Source: an uncultured Clostridia bacterium (lineage in GTDB: Bacteria > Bacillota > Clostridia > Lachnospirales > Anaerotignaceae). Taken from it: a DNA stretch of 18,902 nt. Shown here one piece after another: positions 7,023 through 14,384 of the stretch. Numbering within the stretch: position 1 is the first letter of the stretch; every line of letters starts with the position of its first letter. The stretch covers positions 1 to 18,902 of the forward strand of contig CAJTZO010000043.1 of assembly GCA_910583755.1 (NCBI GenBank), written 5' to 3'. A model generated the notes under the pieces. The model worked only from the letters and a program-made list of their open reading frames with translations. It was not told where the DNA came from and ran no database searches. Both the position numbers and the translations under genes were made by a program.

Positions 7023-8303
7023 TTATTTTCTTACTTGTATCGCATTTGCATGTGCAGTTAGTCCTTCTGCTTTTGCAAATGTTATAATATCCTCTGACAA
7101 ATTCAGCAACGCTTCTTTACTAAAGGAAAGAATACTTGATTTTTTGATAAAATCATCTATGGACAGTGGCGAAAAAAATCTTGCTGTGCCACCTGTCGGA
7201 AGCACATGATTGGGACCTGCCATATAATCTCCCAAGGGTTCTGGTGTATAGTTTCCTAAAAAAATAGCACCTGCATTTTTAAGATAAGGCAACAAAGAAA
7301 ACGGTTCTTTTGTACAAATTTCAAGGTGCTCTGGTGCAATGGTATTTGCAAAATTACAAGCTTCTTTTAGATTTTTTACAATAAAAATCAAACCATATTG
7401 CTCTAATGACTTCTGTATGATTTCTTTTCTTTCTAAATGTTCTGTTTGTAGTTGTAACTCTTTTTGCACCTCTTGTGCCAATGGCATACTATCTGTTATC
7501 AACATAGCGGCTGCCATTTCATCATGTTCTGCTTGGGAAAGCATATCTGCTGCTACATATACTGGATTTGCACTTTCATCTGCAACAACAAGTATTTCAC
7601 TTGGGCCCGCTATGGAATCAATATTTACTTGACCATATACACTTTTTTTTGCTAAAGCTACATAAATATTACCGGGACCACAAATTTTATCTACTTTTGG
7701 AATACAGGTACTACCATATGCTAAGGCTGTAATCGCTTGTGCACCACCTGCTTTATAAATTTCTGTTACCCCTGCTTCCTTTGCTGCAACTAAGGTAGTA
7801 GGGGTAATTCGGCCATCTTTCTGAGCTGGTGTTGTCATGATAATGCGTGAAACACCAGCCACTGCTGCCGGAACAGCATTCATCAGCACACTAGAAGGAT
7901 AAGAAGCTTTTCCACCGGGAACATAGATTCCTACTTTTTCAATTGGGCGTATCAGTTGTCCTAACATTTCGCCATTTTCAGAAGGTTCTAACCAGCTATT
8001 TATTTTTTGCTTTTGATGAAAATTACGGATTCTTTCTGCTGACTTTTGGATAACTTTTATAAATTCTGGTGATACTTTAGAATATGCATATTCTAATTCC
8101 TGCTCTGTTACTTTTATAGTTTGTTCATCTAGGGAAATACCATCAAATTGTTTGGTATAGTGGAATAAAGCCTTATTTCCATTTTGTTTGATGTCATGCA
8201 AAATGGTATCTACTGCTTGTTGCACCTCATTTTTTTCTGTGTTGTTTCTTGATACTATCTGTTGCAATTTATTGGTATCTATATTGTTCAATATCTTTAT
8301 CAC
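7023..8303 (-). CDS. hisD: Histidinol dehydrogenase
   Basis: HisD performs the last two steps of histidine synthesis, oxidising histidinol to histidine with two NAD+ and a zinc ion. Motifs present are 'GKASYPSSVLMNAVPAAVAGV', 'KICGPGNIYVALAKKSVYG', the zinc region 'SQAEHDEM', 'GPNHVLPTGGTARF' and the C-terminal 'GLTAHANAIQVR'. I chose a GTG start at 8303, giving 426 aa. AAGGAG lies nine bases upstream of it, and the residues before it in the longer reading (from 8351) look like untranslated leader. It follows the structured 173-bp spacer after hisG, and hisB starts 21 bp downstream. Confidence 0.95.
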   Translation of the reverse strand: MIKILNNIDTNKLQQIVSRNNTEKNEVQQAVDTILHDIKQNGNKALFHYTKQFDGISLDEQTIKVTEQELEYAYSKVSPEFIKVIQKSAERIRNFHQKQKINSWLEPSENGEMLGQLIRPIEKVGIYVPGGKASYPSSVLMNAVPAAVAGVSRIIMTTPAQKDGRITPTTLVAAKEAGVTEIYKAGGAQAITALAYGSTCIPKVDKICGPGNIYVALAKKSVYGQVNIDSIAGPSEILVVADESANPVYVAADMLSQAEHDEMAAAMLITDSMPLAQEVQKELQLQTEHLERKEIIQKSLEQYGLIFIVKNLKEACNFANTIAPEHLEICTKEPFSLLPYLKNAGAIFLGNYTPEPLGDYMAGPNHVLPTGGTARFFSPLSIDDFIKKSSILSFSKEALLNLSEDIITFAKAEGLTAHANAIQVRK

Positions 8304-8476
8304 GTTGTTTTTCTCCTTTTTTGTCGTTGTGCTTAGAAACCTGAAAAGCATTCATTTTATAAGGAAAAATGGTAGTTTTTCCATGAAAGTTTTTTATCCA
8401 ACTTTTTTTTAAAAAAGTTGGTGGGTGTGGGTGAAACCCACAAAAAAAGACTTTATTGACAGACTAACATTTTCTT
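8304..8476 (-). other. Structured hisG-hisD spacer with four hairpins
   Basis: This is the only long gap in an otherwise tightly packed operon. It holds or touches four inverted repeats. The stems are GGAAAAA/TTTTTCC (8363-8369 with 8376-8382); an 11-bp stem with CCAAC and GTTGG ends and an A/T core (8398-8421); TGTGGGT/ACCCACA as seen on plus (8426-8432 with 8436-8442); and a 12-bp arm pair with one mismatch across the hisG stop (8465-8476 with 8479-8490). On the minus-strand transcript none is followed directly by a U run, so they do not look like plain terminators. They may act as RNA-processing or stability elements, a weak attenuator, or the remnant of a small palindromic repeat. No ORF is seen. 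Confidence 0.55.
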
Positions 8477-9115
8477 TTAAGAAAGTGTTAAAATTTCTCT
8501 CATTTTATCTATCATTTCTACAATACGTTGATGTTCCATTTTCATACTACTTCTATTGACAATCATTCTTGCAGAAAGCGGACAAAATTTTTCAAACACC
8601 TGTAAACCATTTGCTTTCAAAGTAGAACCTGTTTCTACAATGTCCACAATTACATCAGAAAGCCCTACAATTGGCGCAAGTTCTACAGAACCATTTAATT
8701 TAATAATCTCTACTGTTCTATGCTGTTCGTCAAAATAATGCTTTGCAATACGAGGATATTTTGATGCCACACGGATATTATTCATTGTTTTAAATCTCTG
8801 ACTATTTTCAGGTAATCCTGCCACTGCCATATGGCATTTTCCTAATTGTAAGTCTAATATTTCATATAAATTTCTTTCTTCTTCTAATATGGTATCTTTT
8901 CCCACCACACCTACATCTGCTGCACCATATTCTACATAAGTTGGTACATCACTTGCTTTAGAAAGAAAAAATTTTAATTTTAAATCTTCATTTGTAAAAA
9001 TTAATTTTCTGGTTTCCTGCTTCATTTCTTCACAGGACATTCCTATTTTTTCCAATAATTCCATTGTTTGTTCTGCTAATCTGCCTTTTGCTAACGCAAA
9101 TGTTAAGTATTTCAT
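8477..9115 (-). CDS. hisG: ATP phosphoribosyltransferase catalytic subunit, short form
   Basis: HisG condenses ATP and PRPP to phosphoribosyl-ATP, the first and committed step of histidine synthesis. At 212 aa it is the short form, which lacks the C-terminal regulatory domain and needs HisZ for activity and feedback inhibition. 'FALAKGRLAEQTMELLEKIG' opens the protein, 'VEYGAADVGVVGKD' is at about 61-74, and the PRPP loop 'DVIVDIVETGSTLKANGL' is near 155-172. Its ATG overlaps the hisZ stop by four bases (ATGA), so the two subunits are translationally coupled, which fits their equal stoichiometry. A hairpin overlaps its stop codon. Confidence 0.97.
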   Translation of the reverse strand: MKYLTFALAKGRLAEQTMELLEKIGMSCEEMKQETRKLIFTNEDLKLKFFLSKASDVPTYVEYGAADVGVVGKDTILEEERNLYEILDLQLGKCHMAVAGLPENSQRFKTMNNIRVASKYPRIAKHYFDEQHRTVEIIKLNGSVELAPIVGLSDVIVDIVETGSTLKANGLQVFEKFCPLSARMIVNRSSMKMEHQRIVEMIDKMREILTLS

Positions 9116-10404
9116 TGTTTTTCCCCCTCTGTTTCAGGTAATATCAATTCTGTTATTGGCATATCAACAGTAAATCCGCCCATTTCATCCGCCAAACTGA
9201 TAACTTTCATAGATTCATCATCTATAAAATATAATACATGTGTCATTTCTTTTTTTTCTGCATATGTCATATTTTTTGCAATGTCTTCTCCTAAAAGACT
9301 CATTTCAATGTACATACCACTTTTGCGATAAATATTTGCAATTTCAATTGCTTTTTTTCTTCCTTTTTGAGCAAAAGCTACCAATGTTTTTGTTTTTTTG
9401 TATTCTATCACAATTTCTTGCTTTTGTACTGCTAAAAGCACCTCATTTAATTTTAATACCATACCTACCGCTGGCATATCAACACCATATTGTGCTACCA
9501 AATTATCATAACGACCACCACTTAAAATACTATAACCACTACCATCTGCATATCCTCTAAAAATAATCCCTGTGTAATAATGTAGTTGTCCTACCATACC
9601 CAAATCAAAGGTTACATATTGTTCGATACCATAATAACATAATATTTGATATAATTCTTGTAAACGAGAGATTGCTTTTTTTGCTTTTTGATTTTGTGTC
9701 AATGTATTTACATATTCCAATACTTCTAGTGTTCCCACCAATTTAGGTAAATCTATAAATATTTTTTTAATATTTTGTGGAATATGATATTCTGTTACAA
9801 TTTTTTCTGCTGCAACATAATCTCTGTTTGCAATATAGATTTGCAACTGATTACAAATTTCAGTGGATAGTCCGGTTTCTTCTAATATTCCCTTTAAAAA
9901 TTCCACATTGCCTACAATGATTTGAAAATGAGAAAGTCCTGTTGCTAACATGCTGTTTACCGCTACTGCAATTACTTCTGCATCTGCATCGCTGCTATCT
10001 GCCCCTAATAATTCTATTCCTGCTTGTGAAAATTCTCTTTGTTTTCCTTGATATTCTGCATGATAACGAAATGTATTACCAAAATAACTGAAACGCATTG
10101 GCTCACTTTTTTGCTCTGCGAAGGAAGTAGAAACAATACGGGCAATCGGTGGTGTCATATCTGTACGTAATGCTAAAGTAGAACCATCTCTATCAAAAAA
10201 ACGAATCATTTCTTTTTGCTTTGTTCCCCCTAGCTTTTCATCTGAAAATACTTCCATGTATTCAAAGGTAGGGGTTTCTACCTGTTGATAAGCAAAATAT
10301 AGAAATACTTTTCCAATTTCATGTAAAATATGTCTTTTATAATTACATTCTTCAAATAGTATATCTCTTACACCAACAGGTGTATAGAACTTATTATCTC
10401 TCAT
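9112..10404 (-). CDS. hisZ: ATP phosphoribosyltransferase regulatory subunit
   Basis: HisZ is a catalytically inactive relative of histidyl-tRNA synthetase. It binds short HisG to form the active, histidine-inhibited enzyme. The class II core is clear: 'YTPVGVRDILFEEC' at the N-terminus, 'FEYMEVF', motif 2 'FSYFGNTFRYHAEYQGKQREFSQAGIELLG' near 105-134, and the motif 3 region 'YSILSGGRYDNLVAQYG'. The C-terminal part (about 330-415) resembles an anticodon-binding-like fold. A true tRNA synthetase is less likely because of the neighbouring short hisG and the divergent histidine-binding motifs. It is the first gene of the operon, with GAAAGGA upstream and a perfect promoter about 50 bp before the ATG. 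Confidence 0.93.
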   Translation of the reverse strand: MRDNKFYTPVGVRDILFEECNYKRHILHEIGKVFLYFAYQQVETPTFEYMEVFSDEKLGGTKQKEMIRFFDRDGSTLALRTDMTPPIARIVSTSFAEQKSEPMRFSYFGNTFRYHAEYQGKQREFSQAGIELLGADSSDADAEVIAVAVNSMLATGLSHFQIIVGNVEFLKGILEETGLSTEICNQLQIYIANRDYVAAEKIVTEYHIPQNIKKIFIDLPKLVGTLEVLEYVNTLTQNQKAKKAISRLQELYQILCYYGIEQYVTFDLGMVGQLHYYTGIIFRGYADGSGYSILSGGRYDNLVAQYGVDMPAVGMVLKLNEVLLAVQKQEIVIEYKKTKTLVAFAQKGRKKAIEIANIYRKSGMYIEMSLLGEDIAKNMTYAEKKEMTHVLYFIDDESMKVISLADEMGGFTVDMPITELILPETEGEKQ

Positions 10405-10422
10405 AATAATTATCCTTTCTTT

Positions 10423-10450
10423 TACTTTATCACTCTACTTAAATAAAGTA
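10423..10450 (-). promoter_or_regulatory. Candidate his operon operator: TACTT/AAGTA half-sites
   Basis: On the plus strand the leader holds TACTTTAT (10423-10430), TACTT (10436-10440) and ATAAAGTA (10443-10450). The outer pair is an 8-bp perfect inverted repeat with a 12-bp centre. The inner pair gives a 15-bp element, TACTT-n5-AAGTA. The sites lie just downstream of the predicted transcription start, a typical place for a repressor. The leader (about 48 bases) is too short for a T-box. A TrpR-like histidine repressor (YerC/HisR type) is one possible binder; this is inference. Confidence 0.4.
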
Positions 10451-10458
10451 TGTTCCAT

Positions 10459-10487
10459 ATTATAATACTCTTTTATTTATTTGTCAA
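10459..10487 (-). promoter_or_regulatory. Perfect-consensus sigma-A promoter of the his operon
   Basis: On the minus strand, TTGACA (10482-10487) is followed by exactly 17 bp and TATAAT (10459-10464). Both hexamers match the consensus at all positions. The start of transcription would be near 10452, about 48 bases before the hisZ ATG. So strong a promoter on a biosynthetic operon suggests control by a repressor. Confidence 0.88.
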
Positions 10488-10542
10488 ATTTATTTTTGGA
10501 AGGAAATCTTCTCTTGTATTACAAGGGGGCAAATATAAAATA

Positions 10543-11307
10543 TTACAATACTTTTTCATACATAAACTGTAATTTTCTTTTATAATCCAATTCTACAAAA
10601 TCCATAGGAGTTACATATTCTGTCTTTTTTTGAAAATAAACAATCCCTGCATATTCCAACAAATGATATACAAATTGAGAGCAAAACATAATATTTGGCT
10701 GAAAGGAATGTTTTAATAGCAACCCTGCTGTATTGTAAGAACTTCCTTCTCTATTGATTTGTTCTATTTTAGAAATCATGCTTCTTTTTTGTTCTGGTGT
10801 TGCTGGCAATTTATAAACAATAATACAAGCTCCTTCTTTTTTACGAAAATAAGAAGTTTTTTCAATATTCAGCCCTGGTGGAAAACGTTTTTCTCCATTA
10901 TTATAACTAACCATTGTCTGAAGTTTTTCATCAAATGCAATCGAAACATGGTTATACTGTTTTTTAGTAAACATAGAAATTAATTCACTTGCTGGGCTTC
11001 CTGTATCAGATAAAACAATATAAACATATCCATTTTCTGCTGTTTGATAAGCTTGTTGTATCATTTTTTCTGGCAAGCTGTAGCGATTGCCATATTCCAA
11101 AAAATGATGTCTTGGTAAATCTTTTATAATTTCTTTTAAATTTCGAAATACATTGGAATATTGTATCATTTCTCCTAGAAGAATTACAATACCATAACAT
11201 AATATCATATATTCTTGCTGTCCTAGTATGTAAAAAAATAATAAGATGAAAAATTGAACTTTGAATAATTGTTGTTTTTGTTGTCTCTGTTTCTCGTAGT
11301 CATGCAT
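10543..11307 (-). CDS. Membrane-anchored protein with a permuted NlpC/P60 (YiiX-like) domain
   Basis: The exact function is unknown. The 254-aa protein has a basic Gln-rich N-terminus and then one or two hydrophobic segments (about 17-30 and 33-47). A papain-like domain follows with its parts in permuted order. The likely catalytic His120 is in 'YNHVSIAF' and the likely nucleophile Cys209 in 'MFCSQFVYHLLEYAG', the His-before-Cys order of YiiX and LRAT-type proteins. Members of this fold cleave amide bonds in peptidoglycan or lipoproteins, or move acyl groups; the substrate cannot be told here. The start has AGGAGG seven bases upstream. The gene is divergent from clpB and ends about 140 bp before hisZ with no clear terminator, so read-through into the his operon is possible. 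Confidence 0.72.
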   Translation of the reverse strand: MHDYEKQRQQKQQLFKVQFFILLFFYILGQQEYMILCYGIVILLGEMIQYSNVFRNLKEIIKDLPRHHFLEYGNRYSLPEKMIQQAYQTAENGYVYIVLSDTGSPASELISMFTKKQYNHVSIAFDEKLQTMVSYNNGEKRFPPGLNIEKTSYFRKKEGACIIVYKLPATPEQKRSMISKIEQINREGSSYNTAGLLLKHSFQPNIMFCSQFVYHLLEYAGIVYFQKKTEYVTPMDFVELDYKRKLQFMYEKVL

Positions 11308-11365
11308 ATAAATTCCTCCTATCCGTTTTATCTTTTATTATTTAAACGACAAAAAAAACCTATTT

Positions 11366-11390
11366 TTTACAAAGTTAATAAAATTGTAAA
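11366..11390. repeat. Inverted repeat in the gene 10543-clpB divergent region
   Basis: TTTACAA (11366-11372) and TTGTAAA (11384-11390) form 7-bp inverted arms around an AT-rich centre. It lies between the start of the NlpC/P60-like gene and the clpB promoter, and could be an operator for the former, whose promoter I cannot place with confidence. It may also be chance in this base composition. Confidence 0.3.
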
Positions 11391-11421
11391 GTTTTCTTTT
11401 GCTTTTTTTATAAAAATTTTG

Positions 11422-11448
11422 TTAGCACTCTTTACAAGTGAGTGCTAA
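11422..11448 (+). promoter_or_regulatory. CIRCE operator (HrcA binding site)
   Basis: TTAGCACTC (11422-11430), nine bases, GAGTGCTAA (11440-11448) is a perfect CIRCE inverted repeat, the binding site of the heat-shock repressor HrcA. It covers the -35 region of the clpB promoter, so bound HrcA would block RNA polymerase. hrcA itself is not in the window. Confidence 0.96.
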
Positions 11449-11459
11449 TATTGTATACT
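11431..11459 (+). promoter_or_regulatory. Sigma-A promoter of clpB embedded in CIRCE
   Basis: TTTACA (11431-11436), lying in the nine-base CIRCE spacer, is separated by 17 bp from TATACT (11454-11459). The start is predicted near 11466, giving a leader of about 100 bases before clpB. Confidence 0.85.
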
Positions 11460-11488
11460 ATAAAAAAAAGAAAAAGGAAGTCTTTTGA

Positions 11489-11518
11489 ATGAAAAATGAT
11501 AGGTGCTATTTTTGGTAG
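11489..11518 (+). CDS. Possible 9-codon leader peptide in the clpB 5' leader
   Basis: An ATG at 11489, preceded by AAGGAAG at eight bases, opens a reading frame for MKNDRCYFW ending in TAG at 11516-11518. It is wholly inside the predicted clpB leader. The three residues before the stop are Tyr-Phe-Trp. A short inverted repeat (TAATT/AATTA) follows between it and the clpB ribosome binding site. It may be a regulatory upstream ORF or chance; nothing but position and ribosome site supports translation. Confidence 0.25.
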   Translation: MKNDRCYFW

Positions 11519-11567
11519 CTAATTAAATAATTACAATGAAAATCAAACTAAAAAAAGGAGAATATCT

Positions 11568-14177
11568 ATGAATTTACAAAAATATACTCAAAAATCAATA
11601 GAAGCAATTCAAAACATGCAAACCATTGCAAATGAATATCAAAATCCACAAATTGAACAGCAACATTTAGTATATAATCTGTTAACTCAAGAAAATGGTT
11701 TAATCCCACAGCTTTTAATTCAAATTGGTGTTAATTTAAACGGATTAGTAAATCGAGTAAAAGAAGAAATTGCAAAATTACCACAAGTTTCTGGCAGTAG
11801 AGAAGCAGGAAAACTGTATATTGCATCTGATGTAGACAAAGTTTTTACAAAATCTGAAAAATTAGCAGATAGTATGAAAGATGAGTATGTATCTGTAGAG
11901 CACATGTTTTTGTCATTGATAACAAGTGCCAACAGTGTAATGAAAAAGGTGTTTGAAGAATATCACATTGATAAAACAAACTTTACAAAAGCACTGGTAA
12001 AAGTAAGGGGAAATACAAGAGTAACTAGTGATAGTCCAGAATCCACCTACGATGCGCTAAAAAAATATGGTACAGATTTAGTAGAAAAAGCAAGAAATCA
12101 AAAACTGGACCCTGTCATTGGTAGAGATGATGAAATTAGAAACGTAATTCGCATTTTATCTAGAAAAACAAAAAATAATCCTGTGTTGATAGGAGAACCG
12201 GGTGTTGGTAAAACAGCGATTGCGGAAGGCTTAGCACAAAGAATTGTAAAAGAAGATGTTCCAAATAGTTTAAAGGAAAAAACAATTTTTTCCCTAGATA
12301 TGGGTTCTTTAATTGCTGGAGCAAAGTTTAGAGGGGAATTTGAAGAAAGATTAAAAGCAGTATTGAATGAAGTCAAAAAGAGTGATGGAAAAATTATACT
12401 TTTTATAGATGAACTGCATACCATTGTAGGTGCAGGTAAAACAGATGGCGCAATGGATGCAGGAAACTTATTAAAACCAATGCTGGCAAGAGGAGAACTG
12501 CATTGTATTGGGGCAACAACATTAAATGAATATAAACAATATATTGAAAAAGACCCTGCACTGGAAAGAAGATTTCAGCCTGTGCTGGTTAGTGAGCCAA
12601 CGGTAGAAGACACCATTACCATTTTAAGAGGCTTAAAAGAAAGATATGAAGTGTATCATGGTGTTAAAATACAAGACCATGCCATTATTGCAGCAGCAAC
12701 CCTTTCCAATCGCTATATTTCAGATAGATTTTTGCCAGATAAAGCAATAGACTTAATTGATGAAGCTTGTGCTATGATTCGTACAGAAATTGATTCTATG
12801 CCAACAGAATTAGATGTGATACAAAGAAAAATCATTCAATATGAAATTGAAGAAGCAGCGCTAAAAAAAGAAAAGGATAAGCTTTCTATGGAACATTTGG
12901 AAGAAATTCAAAAGGAATTGGCAGAAACCAGGGAGGAATTTAACCACTTAAAAGCGAAATGGGAAAATGAAAAAGCAGATATCAATAGCGTACAAAAATT
13001 AAGAGAACAAATTGAAGCAACGAATGGAAAAATTGAAGCGGCAGAACGAAAATATGACTTAAATAAAGCGGCAGAATTAAAATATGGTATTTTGCCACAA
13101 CTGCAAAAGGAACTAGAACAAAAAGAAAAAGAAACAGAGCAAAATGGTATAAAAAATTCTTTGCTTCGTGATAAAGTAACAGAAGAAGAAATTGCTAAAA
13201 TTATTGAAAGATGGACAGGGATTCCTGTATCTAAATTGATGGAAGGTGAAAAAGAAAAATTGATTCATTTGGAGGATATTCTTCATTTAAGAGTGATTGG
13301 ACAGGAAGAAGCTGTAACCAAAGTATCCGAATCCATTATGCGAAGTAGGGCAGGGATTCAAAATCCAAATAGACCGATTGGCTCCTTTTTGTTTTTAGGT
13401 CCAACAGGCGTAGGTAAAACAGAACTTGCAAAATCTCTTGCAGAATGTTTGTTTGATGATGAAAGAAATATTGTTCGTATTGATATGACCGAATATATGG
13501 AAAAATTTTCTGTATCTCGTTTGATAGGAGCACCTCCAGGATATGTAGGATATGAAGAAGGTGGACAATTAACAGAGGCTGTACGCAGAAAACCTTATTC
13601 TGTTGTCCTGTTTGATGAGGTAGAAAAGGCGCATCCTGATGTATTCAATATCTTGCTGCAAGTGCTAGATGATGGACATATTACCGACTCTCAAGGCAGA
13701 ACAGTAGACTTTAAAAATACCATTATTATATTGACCTCTAATTTAGGTTCTTCTTATTTATTAGATGGTATTGATGAAAATGGAGAAATTACAGAGGATG
13801 CTAGAAAAAAAGTACAAGAACTTTTACGCCAATCTTTTAGACCTGAATTTTTAAATCGTTTAGATGAAATTGTATTTTATAAACCATTAACTAAGCAAAA
13901 TATTTCCAATATTGTTGATTTGCTATTAAAAGACCTCAATAAAAGAATGGCAGAAAAACAACTGCAATGTGTTGTAACAGAAAAAGCAAAACAAACTATT
14001 GTGGAATGTGGTTATGACCCTGTATATGGCGCAAGACCTTTAAAAAGATATTTGCAAAGATATGTTGAAACACTCATTGCAAAAAAAATAATACAAGAAG
14101 ATTTGGAACCGGATACTATGTTGACAGTAGATGTCAACGAAATGGGAAATTTGTTTGTTGTATCATCATTTGAATAA
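11568..14177 (+). CDS. clpB: ClpB disaggregase chaperone (AAA+)
   Basis: ClpB is a hexameric ATPase that threads aggregated proteins through its pore and refolds them with DnaK/DnaJ/GrpE after heat or other stress. At 869 aa it is full length. The N-terminal Clp repeat domain spans about 1-145. NBD1 has Walker A 'GEPGVGKT' at 209-216 and Walker B Asp281-Glu282. A charged coiled-coil middle domain lies at about 405-525. NBD2 has Walker A 'GPTGVGKT' at 611-618, Walker B Asp683-Glu684 and the ClpB-type C-terminus 'DPVYGARPLKRYLQR'. The long middle domain and the lack of a ClpP-docking loop separate it from ClpC and ClpA. AAAGGAG precedes the start. Control by HrcA is indicated by the CIRCE element over its promoter, and a terminator follows directly, so it is monocistronic. 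Confidence 0.97.
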   Translation: MNLQKYTQKSIEAIQNMQTIANEYQNPQIEQQHLVYNLLTQENGLIPQLLIQIGVNLNGLVNRVKEEIAKLPQVSGSREAGKLYIASDVDKVFTKSEKLADSMKDEYVSVEHMFLSLITSANSVMKKVFEEYHIDKTNFTKALVKVRGNTRVTSDSPESTYDALKKYGTDLVEKARNQKLDPVIGRDDEIRNVIRILSRKTKNNPVLIGEPGVGKTAIAEGLAQRIVKEDVPNSLKEKTIFSLDMGSLIAGAKFRGEFEERLKAVLNEVKKSDGKIILFIDELHTIVGAGKTDGAMDAGNLLKPMLARGELHCIGATTLNEYKQYIEKDPALERRFQPVLVSEPTVEDTITILRGLKERYEVYHGVKIQDHAIIAAATLSNRYISDRFLPDKAIDLIDEACAMIRTEIDSMPTELDVIQRKIIQYEIEEAALKKEKDKLSMEHLEEIQKELAETREEFNHLKAKWENEKADINSVQKLREQIEATNGKIEAAERKYDLNKAAELKYGILPQLQKELEQKEKETEQNGIKNSLLRDKVTEEEIAKIIERWTGIPVSKLMEGEKEKLIHLEDILHLRVIGQEEAVTKVSESIMRSRAGIQNPNRPIGSFLFLGPTGVGKTELAKSLAECLFDDERNIVRIDMTEYMEKFSVSRLIGAPPGYVGYEEGGQLTEAVRRKPYSVVLFDEVEKAHPDVFNILLQVLDDGHITDSQGRTVDFKNTIIILTSNLGSSYLLDGIDENGEITEDARKKVQELLRQSFRPEFLNRLDEIVFYKPLTKQNISNIVDLLLKDLNKRMAEKQLQCVVTEKAKQTIVECGYDPVYGARPLKRYLQRYVETLIAKKIIQEDLEPDTMLTVDVNEMGNLFVVSSFE

Positions 14178-14188
14178 ATATAAAGTAA

Positions 14189-14231
14189 AAGCAGGCATAG
14201 CAAATTTGTTGTGCCTGCTTCATTTATTTTT
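14189..14231 (+). terminator. Intrinsic terminator of clpB
   Basis: AAGCAGGCA (14189-14197) pairs perfectly with TGCCTGCTT (14212-14220). The loop itself contains CAAATTTG, and a T-rich tail runs to 14231. It lies 11 bp after the clpB stop and separates it from the restriction-modification operon. Confidence 0.9.
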
Positions 14232-14310
14232 AAATTTCTAGGTACTCTATTCAAAAAAATAATAAAGTATAGATTTATAAAAGCATTCCCCTCCTTTTTT
14301 GAAAATATTA

Positions 14311-14339
14311 TTGAAGAAAGGTGATTTTTATAGTATTCT
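14311..14339 (+). promoter_or_regulatory. Promoter of the type I restriction-modification operon
   Basis: TTGAAG (14311-14316) is spaced 17 bp from TATTCT (14334-14339), a moderate sigma-A match. The start would be near 14346, about 40 bases before the hsdM ATG. Confidence 0.55.
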
Positions 14340-14384
14340 AAACAATATGTAACAATGAAATCATCATTTATTAGGGAGGACAGT

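Noticed and set aside
8363..8442. Intrinsic terminator between hisG and hisD
   Set aside because: The hairpins are clear, but no U run follows them directly on the minus-strand transcript, and hisD has no convincing promoter of its own in the gap.
10405..10458. T-box riboswitch or his leader peptide before hisZ
   Set aside because: The predicted leader is only about 48 bases, with no specifier stem, no T-box sequence and no run of His codons.
12098..12424. Minus-strand open frame of 108 aa inside clpB
   Set aside because: It is antisense to the Walker A/B region of NBD1, which fully explains the sequence.
14292..14306. Minus-strand ribosome-site-like AAGGAGGGGA followed by ATG upstream of hsdM
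   Set aside because: The frame is only three codons (ATG CTT TTA TAA); it is most likely chance.
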